From Dehalococcoidales bacterium (GTDB taxonomy: Bacteria > Chloroflexota > Dehalococcoidia > Dehalococcoidales > UBA3254), in assembly GCA_016926695.1 (NCBI GenBank), contig JAFGOB010000011.1, forward strand, positions 1-64,000: a stretch of 64,000 nt of DNA, given 5' to 3'. The notes under the pieces were generated by a model. It saw nothing but the letters and a program-made list of their open reading frames with translations, made no database searches and was not told the origin of the DNA. The position numbers and the translations under genes were made by a program. Numbering within the stretch: the first letter of the stretch is position 1; each line of letters begins with the position of its first letter. Of this stretch, positions 1 to 8,143 are shown in pieces.

Positions 1-3
1 ATT

Positions 4-36
4 AAAAAGCAGCCCACCTTATAAAAAAGTGAGCTG
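4..36 (-). terminator. Weak intrinsic terminator after the first surface-protein gene
   Basis: Read on the minus strand, a 7-bp stem (plus positions 29-35 with 11-17, one G-U pair) closes an 11-nt loop and is followed by a U tract (A run at 4-8). It lies about 30 nt past the stop codon of the gene at 66-704. The loop is large, so the call is tentative. Confidence 0.35.
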
Positions 37-65
37 TCAAACAGACCATTGAAAAACCTATTTTT

Positions 66-704
66 TTACCTGGCTGAAACCGCCCTGCGCCTGTTTATTA
101 TCACAATAGTCCCGACTCCCGCCAGCCCCAGTCCTAACAACAGGCCAGCCGGAAGTTCAGGAACCGATTCCACGATCGAGGTTCCGTAACCATTAGCCCA
201 AACAGTACCCTCAGTATCATTTTGAACACTGGCATGAGCAATAATAAACAGCCATTCTCCTGAAGTCAGAGGCAAGTTGTCGTGCTGAATATCATATTGA
301 ACAGTCGTCTCGTAAGGAGAATCATATGTATCCGATGCACCAAAATAGCCTGAAGGCCACGTTCCTTTGTCGAATTGTCCAGGCGACGTACTTGGAAGCA
401 TTTCTATTGCTTCTTCAACAGTCGTTTCACTATTCACCGCTAGTATAGCTAAATGGGTTTGGGTCATTACCCATCCGCCAGTTGTATTATACTGTACATA
501 CAATTCGGTAGGAGCACTATCCGAATCAACCCAGACCGTTAATGTACCAATCTTTTCATATGAACTGCCTAATCCAAGATCGTATACCATTTTACCCGTT
601 CCGATCTGGTACTTTATTCCGGTAATATTGCTAGCAGAAACAGGTACTACCATTGTAACTATCATTACTAAAACCAGGCACAGCATAATCAATAATCTTT
701 TCAT
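66..704 (-). CDS. Secreted protein with PEP-CTERM-like C-terminal anchor
   Basis: A 212-residue protein with an N-terminal signal peptide (Lys-Arg then a hydrophobic stretch ending near residue 24, VSASN) and a C-terminal sorting-type tail. The tail has VPELP at about 181-185, then a Gly/Leu-rich membrane segment, then Arg-Arg-Arg. This tripartite tail resembles PEP-CTERM signals cut by exosortase. The central domain is not recognised; it has no cysteines, is rich in Thr, Tyr and Gly, and is probably an extracellular beta domain. It is paired with the gene at 1046-2179, which has the same kind of tail and the same upstream element. Function unknown; a surface role is inferred. Confidence 0.75.
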   Translation of the reverse strand: MKRLLIMLCLVLVMIVTMVVPVSASNITGIKYQIGTGKMVYDLGLGSSYEKIGTLTVWVDSDSAPTELYVQYNTTGGWVMTQTHLAILAVNSETTVEEAIEMLPSTSPGQFDKGTWPSGYFGASDTYDSPYETTVQYDIQHDNLPLTSGEWLFIIAHASVQNDTEGTVWANGYGTSIVESVPELPAGLLLGLGLAGVGTIVIINRRRAVSAR

Positions 705-807
705 ATCATCGCTCCCCTTGTATACCCTTGCTCAAACTGCCGTTGTCGGTCTACAAGTACTATTTTTGCTCGAACCAACTTTTCGATTAATATTGTACGA
801 TTACAAG

Positions 808-890
808 GTAATAAAATCATTAAATTGAGGCCTTATATGTAAACAAATAATTACACCAGGTTACAATTTGGTAAAAAATACATCACAAAT
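808..890 (-). repeat. Upstream element copy A (shared with 2277-2359)
   Basis: This 83-bp stretch matches 2277-2359 at about 73 of 83 positions without gaps, and each copy lies about 100 bp upstream of a PEP-CTERM-like gene on the minus strand. Inside is a TGTAA-N8-TTACA inverted repeat (838-855) and a second TTACA exactly 10 bp further on (861-865). Both are conserved in the other copy, which suggests a protein-binding site rather than chance similarity. Regulator unknown. Confidence 0.7.
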
Positions 891-960
891 GGTCGGTAAT
901 ATCAACCTCTATCACAATCTGCTGCTATCCAGGCTACACGCATGCCGTGCATACACTTTG

Positions 961-1000
961 AAAGGAGTCCGTATCAAAGTAATTCCGGACTCCTTTTTTC
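961..1000. terminator. Hairpin with T tract between the surface-protein genes
   Basis: An 11-bp perfect stem (961-971 with 986-996) with a 14-nt loop. The T run follows on the plus strand; on the minus strand only TTT follows. It lies downstream of the minus-strand gene at 1046-2179 and may serve as its terminator, but its polarity fits plus-strand transcription better. Confidence 0.5.
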
Positions 1001-1045
1001 TAGCCAATAAATAGCGGACTAAATTTTATATTGCCTTGGTTCAGC

Positions 1046-2179
1046 CTATGATTCCTTCACCTTTCGATTTCTTCTATAGACGACAACACCGGCCATTCCC
1101 AGAAGGCCTGCCCCAAGTAGTACAGCAGAGGTCGCCTCTGGCACCGGGTAATCCGGTGTGCTTTGCGGCGCACAAAGATAAGAGCTGCCATCAGTAGTAA
1201 CTATATAATCATGACAGGAGACCTTCAGGGCCAGGTATTGCCCGTCGCCTATTGTCAACGATCCGGCATTGAAATATGCATCGCCCTGACTGTTTACGTC
1301 TTGCTGGTTAATCCCCGGGAAATTATTAAAGCCGGTACCGGGACCGCTGCCGGGCACCCAGTAACCCAGCATCACATGCAAATCATCTGTAGTGCTCGCA
1401 TTTAGATGGACTTTCCATACACCCGCATCGAAGGTAACATCACCATCCGCCGGATATTCGGACAGCCAGTAGTTGTTATTTCCCAGGGTCGCTGTTCCCT
1501 CGGGTTCGCCGTTCTGTCGCATTACCCAGATACTGTAATCCGGTTTCTGAACCTCGGGATGGTCTTCGTTGAAAAGCTTCCAGGTCTGCGTCCATTCATT
1601 ATCAAAAGAATAATAGACTGTCATCTGCATGTAGTCGACATAGGCCTTAGTCCAGCTCGGTGAAACATAATTTCTCACCTGAAGGACCGCACCGAAGTCC
1701 TGGTCATTAACAATGGCGGGAGTTAATGCCAGGCCCCAGGTATCCGAGGGCCCGCCGTAGGTAACGGCTGTTTCACCGGTCTGCCAGAATGTGCCGATAT
1801 CCGCCTTGTCGTCGCCTTCGACGCTGCCATATTGATTCAGCAAACTGACTTTAAAATCTTTCAGCCGGAAGGGATCCTGTGCATAGCGGCCTATTGTCAC
1901 TTCCAGACCTTCTATATCGGCGTAGGAGGGTATCGCAAAACCGAACATTTTCCCTTTTAAATCCCTGGAGGTTGAGTAATTTCCCAGATTGAATGTGGCA
2001 TAGCTGTCGTCATCCTCTGTTATATTGCCAGGGTTAGTCCACTGCGCCCCGCTGCCGCTGCTGCTGCTGCCGTTTCCGGCATAGCCGGTAGAGCCGTCCG
2101 CCGCTGCCGGGACTGAAAATGCCATGAGCATGGTTATCGCCAGTGCCATGACCACCAGTACAGGTACAAGTTTCTTCAT
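1046..2179 (-). CDS. Secreted protein with PEP-CTERM-like C-terminal anchor
   Basis: A 377-residue protein with a clear signal peptide (MKKLVPVLVVMALAITML, cleavage after the Ala-rich stretch near 27), a Ser/Gly-rich linker, a beta-rich domain with many Trp, Tyr and Asp residues, and a C-terminal tail. The tail has VPEA at about 346-349, a Leu/Gly membrane helix and an Arg/Lys cluster. It is a PEP-CTERM-type anchor. No catalytic motif is recognised; the aromatic-rich beta domain could bind carbohydrate or form a surface layer, but that is a guess. It shares the conserved upstream element with the 66-704 gene, so the two are probably co-regulated. No exosortase gene is in the window. Confidence 0.78.
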   Translation of the reverse strand: MKKLVPVLVVMALAITMLMAFSVPAAADGSTGYAGNGSSSSGSGAQWTNPGNITEDDDSYATFNLGNYSTSRDLKGKMFGFAIPSYADIEGLEVTIGRYAQDPFRLKDFKVSLLNQYGSVEGDDKADIGTFWQTGETAVTYGGPSDTWGLALTPAIVNDQDFGAVLQVRNYVSPSWTKAYVDYMQMTVYYSFDNEWTQTWKLFNEDHPEVQKPDYSIWVMRQNGEPEGTATLGNNNYWLSEYPADGDVTFDAGVWKVHLNASTTDDLHVMLGYWVPGSGPGTGFNNFPGINQQDVNSQGDAYFNAGSLTIGDGQYLALKVSCHDYIVTTDGSSYLCAPQSTPDYPVPEATSAVLLGAGLLGMAGVVVYRRNRKVKES

Positions 2180-2276
2180 TTCTTTTCTCCCTTTTCCGGA
2201 ATCAGTACTGTTGATCGACTATGAGAACATGTTTATGAAACGCATTAGATGTTTCTATTAGTGTTACATACCGGAT

Positions 2277-2359
2277 GTAATAAAATCATTAAATTAAGGC
2301 CTGATATGTAAAATAAACATTACACCGGGTTACAATTCAGTAAAAAAAACATCACAAAT
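2277..2359 (-). repeat. Upstream element copy B (shared with 808-890)
   Basis: Second copy of the 83-bp element, about 98 bp upstream of the start codon at 2179. The TGTAA-N8-TTACA inverted repeat is at 2307-2324 and the extra TTACA at 2330-2334. It sits between two divergent genes and could also affect the transporter at 2485, whose -10 box is 34 bp away. Confidence 0.7.
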
Positions 2360-2392
2360 TAAGCGGATTTTATTTCTCAGCTCATTATGTGC

Positions 2393-2398
2393 TATAAT
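2393..2398 (+). promoter_or_regulatory. Candidate -10 box for the transporter gene
   Basis: A perfect TATAAT about 45 nt before the likely translation start. No good -35 hexamer is seen at 16-18 bp spacing. Confidence 0.4.
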
Positions 2399-2430
2399 AA
2401 TTTCAATTTTAGACTACACAGAAAGAAAGC

Positions 2431-2445
2431 GAAGGTAGAACTATT
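2431..2445 (+). promoter_or_regulatory. Shine-Dalgarno and possible ATT start of the transporter
   Basis: GAAGG at 2431-2435 lies 7 nt before an in-frame ATT (2443-2445). There is no ATG, GTG or TTG between the upstream in-frame stop (TAG) and the ATG at 2485, and that ATG has no Shine-Dalgarno. The 14 codons between ATT and ATG encode hydrophobic residues that complete the first membrane helix. An ATT start is therefore plausible. Confidence 0.45.
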
Positions 2446-2484
2446 TCCCTTGCCCAGATAGTCGCTCTAGTTATTTTTCTGCTT

Positions 2485-3822
2485 ATGTTCGGCGTTATCA
2501 TGTGGGGTAAAGTCCACCGCTACATTCCCGCCATGGCAGGCGCCATTCTGGTCTGTTTAGTGGTCTTCCTGGGCTTAATGCGTGACTCAAGCCTGATTGT
2601 CGCCACCCTTAACTTTCAACAAATGGGCACGGCAAAATTCTGGTTTCCGGGACATCATGCGGTCGAATCCCAGGGAGTCAACTGGCAGACTATTATTTTC
2701 ATAGCTGGGATGATGCTGATGGTGGAAGGCCTGGCCAAAGTCGGGTTCTTTCGCTGGATGTGTCTGTACGTGGCCAGGCTGGTCAAGTTCAAGACCATGC
2801 CCATCCTGATTGCCTTTACTATCATGGCCGGTTTTCTCTCCATGTTTATAGACAGTATAACCGTCATGCTGTTCCTGGCATCGGTCACCATCGAAATGGC
2901 CCGCCTGCTGAAGTTCGACCCCGTACCGCTGATTATCGCTGAAATCTTCGCGTCCAATACCGGCGGCAGCGCCAGTATGTCCGGCGATCCGCCCAATATT
3001 ATCATCGGAACAGCACTCGGATTTACATTTATGGACTTTATCAAAAATGCCGGTGTAATTGCCTGGACAAGCATGATCGCCACACTAATCTTCTTCTACT
3101 TTACTACACGAAAAGCCTTGACCAGGAAGGTCTCCCCGGACCCGGATGATTCCAATGATGCAAATAACGGCAAACCTGTCTATCCTTCGCCGGGAGAAGC
3201 CATCAAGTCTCCCCTGTTTTTCGGCATTCATGTTTTTATCTTTCTATTAACCGTAATCCTGCTGGTAACTCACGCTCAAAGCGGGTTATCCGTGGCCATA
3301 ATCGGCGTCATTGCAGCGGTCCTGACCCTGTTTGCAGTGGGTAAAGAGGGGCTTCACCTGCTTTCCAAGCTGGACTGGAAAACCCTCCTCTTTTTCATAG
3401 GTCTGTTCGTAACCGTCGGCGGGCTGGAGCATACAGGCCTGCTGGCAATGCTGGCCAACTTCATAGGAGACGTTTCCCAGGGGAGCACATTTTTAGTGCT
3501 GACTATCATTATCTGGATGTCGGCTATCCTTTCCGCCCTTGTCGACAATATTCCCTTTGCCGCCACTATGGTTCCCGTTATCAGTAATCTTGCCATCACT
3601 TCGGGGATTCCGTTAGGGTCACTGGCTTATACCCTGGCGCTGGGTACGGACATCGGCGGCAACGGCACACCTATAGGGGCATCCGCAAATGTGGTAGGTA
3701 CGGCTATAGCCGAGCGCGAAGGTCATCCTATAAGCTGGGGCAGGTTCTGCAAATACGGCATACCTGCCTCCGTGATGGTGATAACCATCTGCTGGCTTAT
3801 GTGCATCGTTAAGTTCGCCTGA
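2485..3822 (+). CDS. ArsB/NhaD/CitM-type ion transporter
   Basis: A polytopic membrane protein of the ion transporter (IT) superfamily, which includes arsenite, citrate and Na+/H+ (NhaD) permeases. Visible family features are SGDPPNIIIGTALGF in the first half and the pseudo-symmetric TDIGGNGTPIGASANVVG in the second, the duplicated substrate and ion-binding hairpins of the family. About 11 to 12 hydrophobic segments are present. Substrate cannot be assigned. The annotated ATG gives 445 residues, but it truncates the first helix; an upstream ATT at 2443 would add 14 hydrophobic residues and has a better ribosome-binding site. It is followed at 60 bp by a tandem Usp gene, possibly in one operon. 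Confidence 0.85.
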   Translation: MFGVIMWGKVHRYIPAMAGAILVCLVVFLGLMRDSSLIVATLNFQQMGTAKFWFPGHHAVESQGVNWQTIIFIAGMMLMVEGLAKVGFFRWMCLYVARLVKFKTMPILIAFTIMAGFLSMFIDSITVMLFLASVTIEMARLLKFDPVPLIIAEIFASNTGGSASMSGDPPNIIIGTALGFTFMDFIKNAGVIAWTSMIATLIFFYFTTRKALTRKVSPDPDDSNDANNGKPVYPSPGEAIKSPLFFGIHVFIFLLTVILLVTHAQSGLSVAIIGVIAAVLTLFAVGKEGLHLLSKLDWKTLLFFIGLFVTVGGLEHTGLLAMLANFIGDVSQGSTFLVLTIIIWMSAILSALVDNIPFAATMVPVISNLAITSGIPLGSLAYTLALGTDIGGNGTPIGASANVVGTAIAEREGHPISWGRFCKYGIPASVMVITICWLMCIVKFA

Positions 3823-3882
3823 TGTATTCTATAATATAAAGTGAACCCTGAATGTACCGCATTACCCGGGAAGGAGCAGGTT

Positions 3883-4761
3883 ATGTTTGAGAAAATACTG
3901 GTCCCGCTTGATACATCTCCTTTTGCAGAGCAGGTAATTCCTTCCGTTATTGAGCTGGCCCGCTCTTTCAACTCTGAAATAGACCTGATCAATATCTGCG
4001 AAGAACACAAGGGACACGATTCGGCGACCTGCCAGGAATACCTGGAAAACATATCCGGAAGGATAGAAAAGGCGCTGGAAGGAACAACCATCCGGCTGAT
4101 CAAGAAAATAATCGCCGGATCACCGTCTCATAAAATCATCTCATTTGCCAAAGAGGAGAAGGTGGCTCTTACCGTCATGTCCAGCCACGGTATTTCCGGA
4201 GTAACGCTCTGGCCTCTGGGGAGCACGGTAGACAAGGTATTGAGACAAACAGAACAACCGATTCTGATCGTCAGGGTTGACGGAACTCCCGATTATACTC
4301 CTCAGGAGGGATTGTTTAAACGTATACTGGTCCCTCTGGATGGATCGGAACTGGGAGCCAGGGTTGTACCTTACGTATCGGAAATAGCTTCAAAACTCAA
4401 CTCCGAGATAGTCCTCTTTTACGTTATTGAAACAGATAAGCGTCTTCACAGCCTGGGCAGGATTGATAGCGTACCCATCAGAGAAGATGAGATGGTACTG
4501 CTGAAACAACACTCCCGGGAACACCTTGAGAAGATAAAACAAAAGTTTAAAGACAGTGCGCCGTCAGTCAACTACGAAATCGCCACCGGTAATGTAGCTG
4601 AAGAGATAATTAAATATTCATCGAAAAACAAGTGCAGTCTGATAGCCCTTTCCAGCCACGGACATTCCGGCCTCGAGACATGGATAATCGGCAGCGTCAC
4701 CAACAAGATACTGCACGCCGGCCGGACTTCTCTGCTTTTTGTACCCGCTTTGGCCAGATAG
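3883..4761 (+). CDS. Tandem universal stress protein (two UspA domains)
   Basis: About 292 residues with two UspA domains in tandem. Each begins with KILVPLD or RILVPLDGSE and ends with an ATP-binding-type Gly motif (SSHGISGVTLWPLGSTVDKV and SSHGHSGLETWIIGSVTNKI), as in ATP-binding Usp proteins. The ATG at 3883 is chosen because AAGGAG lies 6 nt upstream; an in-frame GTG at 3841 would add 14 residues unlike the family. Usp proteins act in the cytosol in stress and starvation survival. Being next to a membrane transporter suggests a regulatory link, which is inference. Confidence 0.88.
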   Translation: MFEKILVPLDTSPFAEQVIPSVIELARSFNSEIDLINICEEHKGHDSATCQEYLENISGRIEKALEGTTIRLIKKIIAGSPSHKIISFAKEEKVALTVMSSHGISGVTLWPLGSTVDKVLRQTEQPILIVRVDGTPDYTPQEGLFKRILVPLDGSELGARVVPYVSEIASKLNSEIVLFYVIETDKRLHSLGRIDSVPIREDEMVLLKQHSREHLEKIKQKFKDSAPSVNYEIATGNVAEEIIKYSSKNKCSLIALSSHGHSGLETWIIGSVTNKILHAGRTSLLFVPALAR

Positions 4762-4791
4762 CGCGGCTATTGTCATGCTGTATATATCGAG

Positions 4792-4820
4792 TTGTGCAAA
4801 TCCTCTTTTTCCGCTATCAT
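4792..4820 (+). promoter_or_regulatory. Promoter of tRNA-Arg
   Basis: TTGTGC (4792-4797), a 17-bp spacer, then TATCAT (4815-4820), placing the transcription start a few nucleotides before the tRNA 5' end at 4840. Confidence 0.5.
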
Positions 4821-4839
4821 TAATAATATAATATGATTT

Positions 4840-4912
4840 GCCCCTGTAGCTCAGGCGGATAGAGCACCAGCCTCCGAAGCTGGTTGCGAGAGTTCGAGTC
4901 TCTCCAGGGGCA
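4840..4912 (+). tRNA. tRNA-Arg (anticodon CCG)
   Basis: A 73-nt cloverleaf. The acceptor stem pairs 4840-4846 with 4905-4911; the D arm is GCTC/GAGC; the anticodon stem CCAGC/GCTGG surrounds the loop CTCCGAA with anticodon CCG (reads CGG, Arg). The T arm is GAGAG/CTCTC with TTCGAGT. The discriminator base is A, and CCA is not encoded in the DNA. Confidence 0.95.
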
Positions 4913-4980
4913 TTTTAATAGCGGATGACAGGCTGGAACAAGAATCCACTGCACTTTAAGCGAAAAAATCGAACTTCTGA

Positions 4981-5013
4981 TATCCTTACAACAATTAAGG
5001 ATAATTGTTAAGG
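4981..5013 (+). promoter_or_regulatory. Two competing hairpins in the por operon leader
   Basis: Hairpin 1 pairs 4981-4987 with 4997-5003 (7 bp). Hairpin 2 pairs 4984-4996 with 5003-5013 (11 bp with a 2-nt bulge). They overlap and cannot form together. They lie about 25 nt before the Shine-Dalgarno of the first por gene, so a leader-based switch is possible but unproven. Confidence 0.3.
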
Positions 5014-5049
5014 TGGATTGTTGATAATACTTTTTTGGAGGAGGTAAGC

Positions 5050-5643
5050 TTGGTAAACCCTGGAAAAATGATTGAGATTAGATGGCACGGGCGGGGTGGA
5101 CAGGGTGCGGTCACTTCAGCGGAGATTCTGTCTGAGGCCGCAATAAGCGAAGGAAAATATGCACAAGCCTTCCCCAGTTTTGGTCCGGAAAGAAGGGGAG
5201 CACCTGTACTGGCATTTGTCAGGATCAGCCCGGATCAGCCTATCCGGATACGTTCTTCCATCACCGAGCCGGATATTGTAGCAGTCCTGGACCCGGGGCT
5301 TTTACGCAGCATAGATGTTGCTTCGGGGCTGAAACCCGGCGGTGTGGTGATCGTAAACACCGTCAAGACTGCGTCCCAGATCAGGAAAGAATTTAATATT
5401 CAGGCCCCACTGGCCACCTTAGGCGCGACAAAAATAGCCATGGAACTGCTGGGCGTACCCATTACCAACACCACCATGATAGGCGCCGTAGTCCGGGTCA
5501 GCGGCATCGTTAACATGGAATCGCTGATCGCACCCATTAACAAGCGTTTCGGCCGCCTGGGTGAGAAAAACACAGCCGCAATGAAAAGGGCATATGCAGA
5601 GACTATGATTGAGGAGTCAGCCGGTGACAAAGCCAGAAGATAA
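5050..5643 (+). CDS. porC: Pyruvate:ferredoxin oxidoreductase, gamma subunit
   Basis: Gamma subunit of a four-subunit 2-oxoacid:ferredoxin oxidoreductase. It carries the family signature GRGGQGAVTSAEIL near the N terminus and FPSFGPERRGAPV. About 198 residues, normal for PorG/PorC. The TTG at 5050 is chosen because GGAGGAGGT ends 4 nt upstream; an ATG at 5068 is the alternative, and the upstream ATG at 5005 has no ribosome-binding site. It heads the order gamma-delta-alpha-beta, with each gene overlapping or touching the next, so the complex is made from one transcript. The operon encodes the enzyme that interconverts pyruvate and acetyl-CoA plus CO2 with ferredoxin. Confidence 0.92.
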   Translation: MVNPGKMIEIRWHGRGGQGAVTSAEILSEAAISEGKYAQAFPSFGPERRGAPVLAFVRISPDQPIRIRSSITEPDIVAVLDPGLLRSIDVASGLKPGGVVIVNTVKTASQIRKEFNIQAPLATLGATKIAMELLGVPITNTTMIGAVVRVSGIVNMESLIAPINKRFGRLGEKNTAAMKRAYAETMIEESAGDKARR

Positions 5644-5917
5644 GCTAACTTGGAAAGATATAGAAATAGGCGCTATCGCAATTGAACCGGGAAGTGCCAG
5701 ACAGTTGCAGACCGGGGACTGGCGATCACGGCGTCCAACCTACGATTTTACCAATTGCATAAAATGCGGCCTGTGCCAGATTTACTGTCCTGAAGGCTGT
5801 ATCCAGCAAAACAAGGAGGGGTTCTTTGAGGCTGACCTTTTCTATTGCAAAGGTTGCGGCATCTGCGCCAAAGAATGCCCCAAGAAAGTAATTACGATGG
5901 TTGAGGAGAAAGAATAG
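5624..5917 (+). CDS. porD: Pyruvate:ferredoxin oxidoreductase, delta (ferredoxin) subunit
   Basis: About 97 residues with two 4Fe-4S motifs, CIKCGLCQIYCPEGC and CKGCGICAKECPKK, which carry electrons from the catalytic subunits to ferredoxin. The GTG at 5624 is preferred because GAGGAG lies 7 nt upstream; the start overlaps the end of porC by 20 nt. Its stop (TAG) shares a base with the GTG of the next gene. The N-terminal part (WRSRRPTYDF) is typical of PorD. Confidence 0.93.
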   Translation: MTKPEDKLTWKDIEIGAIAIEPGSARQLQTGDWRSRRPTYDFTNCIKCGLCQIYCPEGCIQQNKEGFFEADLFYCKGCGICAKECPKKVITMVEEKE

Positions 5918-7089
5918 TGGCAACTCGAACAGGAATGGAGGTCTCAATAGCAGTAAGCGAGGCTGTAAAACTCGCCAATGCGGATGTTATCGCTGCCTAC
6001 CCCATAACTCCGCAGACCCATATTGTAGAACACCTGTCTGAACTGGTGGCGCAGGGAGAGCTTAATGCCGAGTTCATTCCCGTTGAGTCTGAACATTCAG
6101 CCATGAGTGCCTGCCTGGGATCAGCAGCTACCGGCGCCAGGACCTTTACAGCGACAGCCGGACAGGGACTGGAGCTTATGCACGAAGTGGTCTACGTGGC
6201 ATCTTCAATGCGACTGCCTATAGTCATGGCAGTCACCAACCGCGCCCTTTCCTCCCCGTTGAGCGTTTGGGGAGACCACTCGGATGTCATGTCTGTCAGG
6301 GATACCGGCTGGATTCAGATCTTCGTTGAGAACGGACAGGAAGCTGTTGACAACATTATTTGCGCCTTCCGCATGGCGGAGGACAGTCGGGCTCTTCTAC
6401 CGGTGATGGTGCACCTGGACGGATTCCATCTTTCTCACATGGTGGAACCAGTCCTGCTTCCAGATCAGGCCGAAGTAGATGATTTCCTTCCCCCCTGCAA
6501 ATTCCCCCTGCCCCTGGACCCGGGTAAACCGGTCACCATGGGTGATTTTGCCCCTCCCATAACCTATACCGAGGTCAAATGGGCACAGGAAATAAACCTG
6601 GAAAAGTCCAGGGAGACCATCCTGGATGTCTGGGACAAGTTCGCAGCTAAATTCGGACGTAAATACAATCCGATAGAGTGTTACCGCTGTGAAGATTGCG
6701 ATACTCTGCTGATGACCATGGGCAGTTTCAGTGAAACTGCCATGATGGCAATCGATAAAATGCGTGAAGCCGGGGAAAAAGTCGGTCTTTTCCGCATCCG
6801 GTTATGGCGTCCGTTCCCCTACGATGATCTGAGAAAGGCGGTTAAAAACGCCAAAACCCTGATTATAATGGACAGGGCAATCTCCTTCGGACAGGGCGGA
6901 CCTGTTGCTACCGAAATCCGCTCGGCCCTCTATTCCGTTGACCCGAAACCCCGGGTTGTAGCCTTTGTGGGCGGACTGGGAGGCAGGGATATTGCACCGG
7001 CCGATTTTGAGACTATAGTCACCCGCGGAATGGAAATAGCCAGTAAAGGCAGCGATAGAGAATTTGAGATTTTTGGGGTAAGAGAATAA
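5917..7089 (+). CDS. porA: Pyruvate:ferredoxin oxidoreductase, alpha subunit
   Basis: A 390-residue alpha subunit. It has the pyrimidine-binding domain start (AAYPITPQTHIVE, with VESEHSAMSACLGSAATGAR binding the TPP aminopyrimidine side) and the C-terminal transketolase-like domain (RIRLWRPFPYDDL). The GTG start overlaps the porD stop as TAGTG. Length and motifs fit the pyruvate-specific class; specificity for pyruvate rather than a branched oxoacid is inferred from overall likeness. Confidence 0.92.
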   Translation: MATRTGMEVSIAVSEAVKLANADVIAAYPITPQTHIVEHLSELVAQGELNAEFIPVESEHSAMSACLGSAATGARTFTATAGQGLELMHEVVYVASSMRLPIVMAVTNRALSSPLSVWGDHSDVMSVRDTGWIQIFVENGQEAVDNIICAFRMAEDSRALLPVMVHLDGFHLSHMVEPVLLPDQAEVDDFLPPCKFPLPLDPGKPVTMGDFAPPITYTEVKWAQEINLEKSRETILDVWDKFAAKFGRKYNPIECYRCEDCDTLLMTMGSFSETAMMAIDKMREAGEKVGLFRIRLWRPFPYDDLRKAVKNAKTLIIMDRAISFGQGGPVATEIRSALYSVDPKPRVVAFVGGLGGRDIAPADFETIVTRGMEIASKGSDREFEIFGVRE

Positions 7090-8015
7090 TGAGCAAACAG
7101 ACAACGATAGATCCAAAGGAAAGATTCTCCCCGGGACATAGAGGATGCATCGGCTGCGGGGAAGCCCTGGCCGTACGACTGGTCTGCAAGGTCCTTGGAG
7201 ATAATGTCATTATCGCCAATTCTACCGGCTGTATGGAGATTGTCTCCAGCCAGTTGCCCAATACCAGTTGGACAGTACCCTGGATTCATACTCTTTTCGA
7301 AAACGCGGCTGCCGTCGCATCCGGTATTGAAGCCGGGCTGAAAGCCATGACCCGCAAAGGCATCAAAGACATGTCCGGTACCAAGGTTGTGGCTATGGCC
7401 GGCGACGGCGGTACCAGCGATATCGGCCTCCAGGCCCTTTCAGGCGCACTGGAAAGGGGCCACAACCTGCTCTACGTCTGCTTCGATAATGAGGCTTACA
7501 TGAATACCGGAATTCAGCGTTCATCGGCCACTCCTTACGGAGCCACCACAACCACCTCACCGGCCGGTAAAACAAGCATCGGGCAGGTAACCTGGAAGAA
7601 AAATCTCCCTGCTATTGCCGCCGCCCACGATATACCCTACGTGGCAACAGCCTGTCCCAGCTACCACCGGGACCTTATGACGAAGGTAAAAAAAGCCGTT
7701 GATATCAAGGGGCCGTCCTACATTCAAATATTGTCCACCTGTCCGACAGGCTGGCGCTGTCCCACAGATAACGCGGTGGAAATCGGACGAATGGCTGTGC
7801 AGTGCGGCATGTTCCCGTTGTATGAGGTGGAAAACGGCAAATATAATATCACGGTCAAACCTGAAACGCTCAAACCTGTCAATGATTACCTCAAAGCACA
7901 GGGAAGATTCAGGCATCTTTCGGATAAGGAAATCAACCATATACAGGAAAAGGTCGACCAGGAATGGGCTAAACTGAAAGCCCTGGCCGCTATGACCAAT
8001 CCGCCTGCTGCCTGA
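7089..8015 (+). CDS. porB: Pyruvate:ferredoxin oxidoreductase, beta subunit
   Basis: A 308-residue TPP-binding beta subunit. Cys20, Cys23, Cys48 and Cys218 (in STCPTGW) match the four ligands of the proximal 4Fe-4S cluster. The TPP/Mg motif is GDGGTSDIG at 106-114, followed by DNEAYMNTG. The ATG overlaps the porA stop. It is the last gene of the por operon; a strong terminator begins about 80 nt downstream. Confidence 0.93.
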   Translation: MSKQTTIDPKERFSPGHRGCIGCGEALAVRLVCKVLGDNVIIANSTGCMEIVSSQLPNTSWTVPWIHTLFENAAAVASGIEAGLKAMTRKGIKDMSGTKVVAMAGDGGTSDIGLQALSGALERGHNLLYVCFDNEAYMNTGIQRSSATPYGATTTTSPAGKTSIGQVTWKKNLPAIAAAHDIPYVATACPSYHRDLMTKVKKAVDIKGPSYIQILSTCPTGWRCPTDNAVEIGRMAVQCGMFPLYEVENGKYNITVKPETLKPVNDYLKAQGRFRHLSDKEINHIQEKVDQEWAKLKALAAMTNPPAA

Positions 8016-8097
8016 GTTAACAGGACGCACCGACAGAGGATAACAGGATATTTATCTCCGGCAAGTCCGGAGAAATGCGACAAATAAGAAATTACAC

Positions 8098-8138
8098 AAC
8101 CCCACTCTCCGGGAGGTTTCGGGAGGGTGGGGTTTTTT
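8098..8138 (+). terminator. Terminator of the por operon
   Basis: Stem of 8 bp plus 5 bp (8098-8110 with 8122-8134, one G-U pair) followed by TTTTTT on the plus strand. Confidence 0.85.
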
Positions 8139-8143
8139 ACGGA

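Larger units (their letters stand above)
705..1045. other. Intergenic region between two surface-protein genes
   Basis: It holds the leader and regulatory repeat of the 66-704 gene (repeat at 808-890) and, nearer the other gene, a hairpin at 961-1000. I see no convincing ORF or RNA gene. Confidence 0.6.

Noticed and set aside
705..1000. A plus-strand small RNA ending at the 961-1000 hairpin
   Set aside because: The hairpin has a plus-strand T tract, but I see no convincing promoter or conserved structure upstream.
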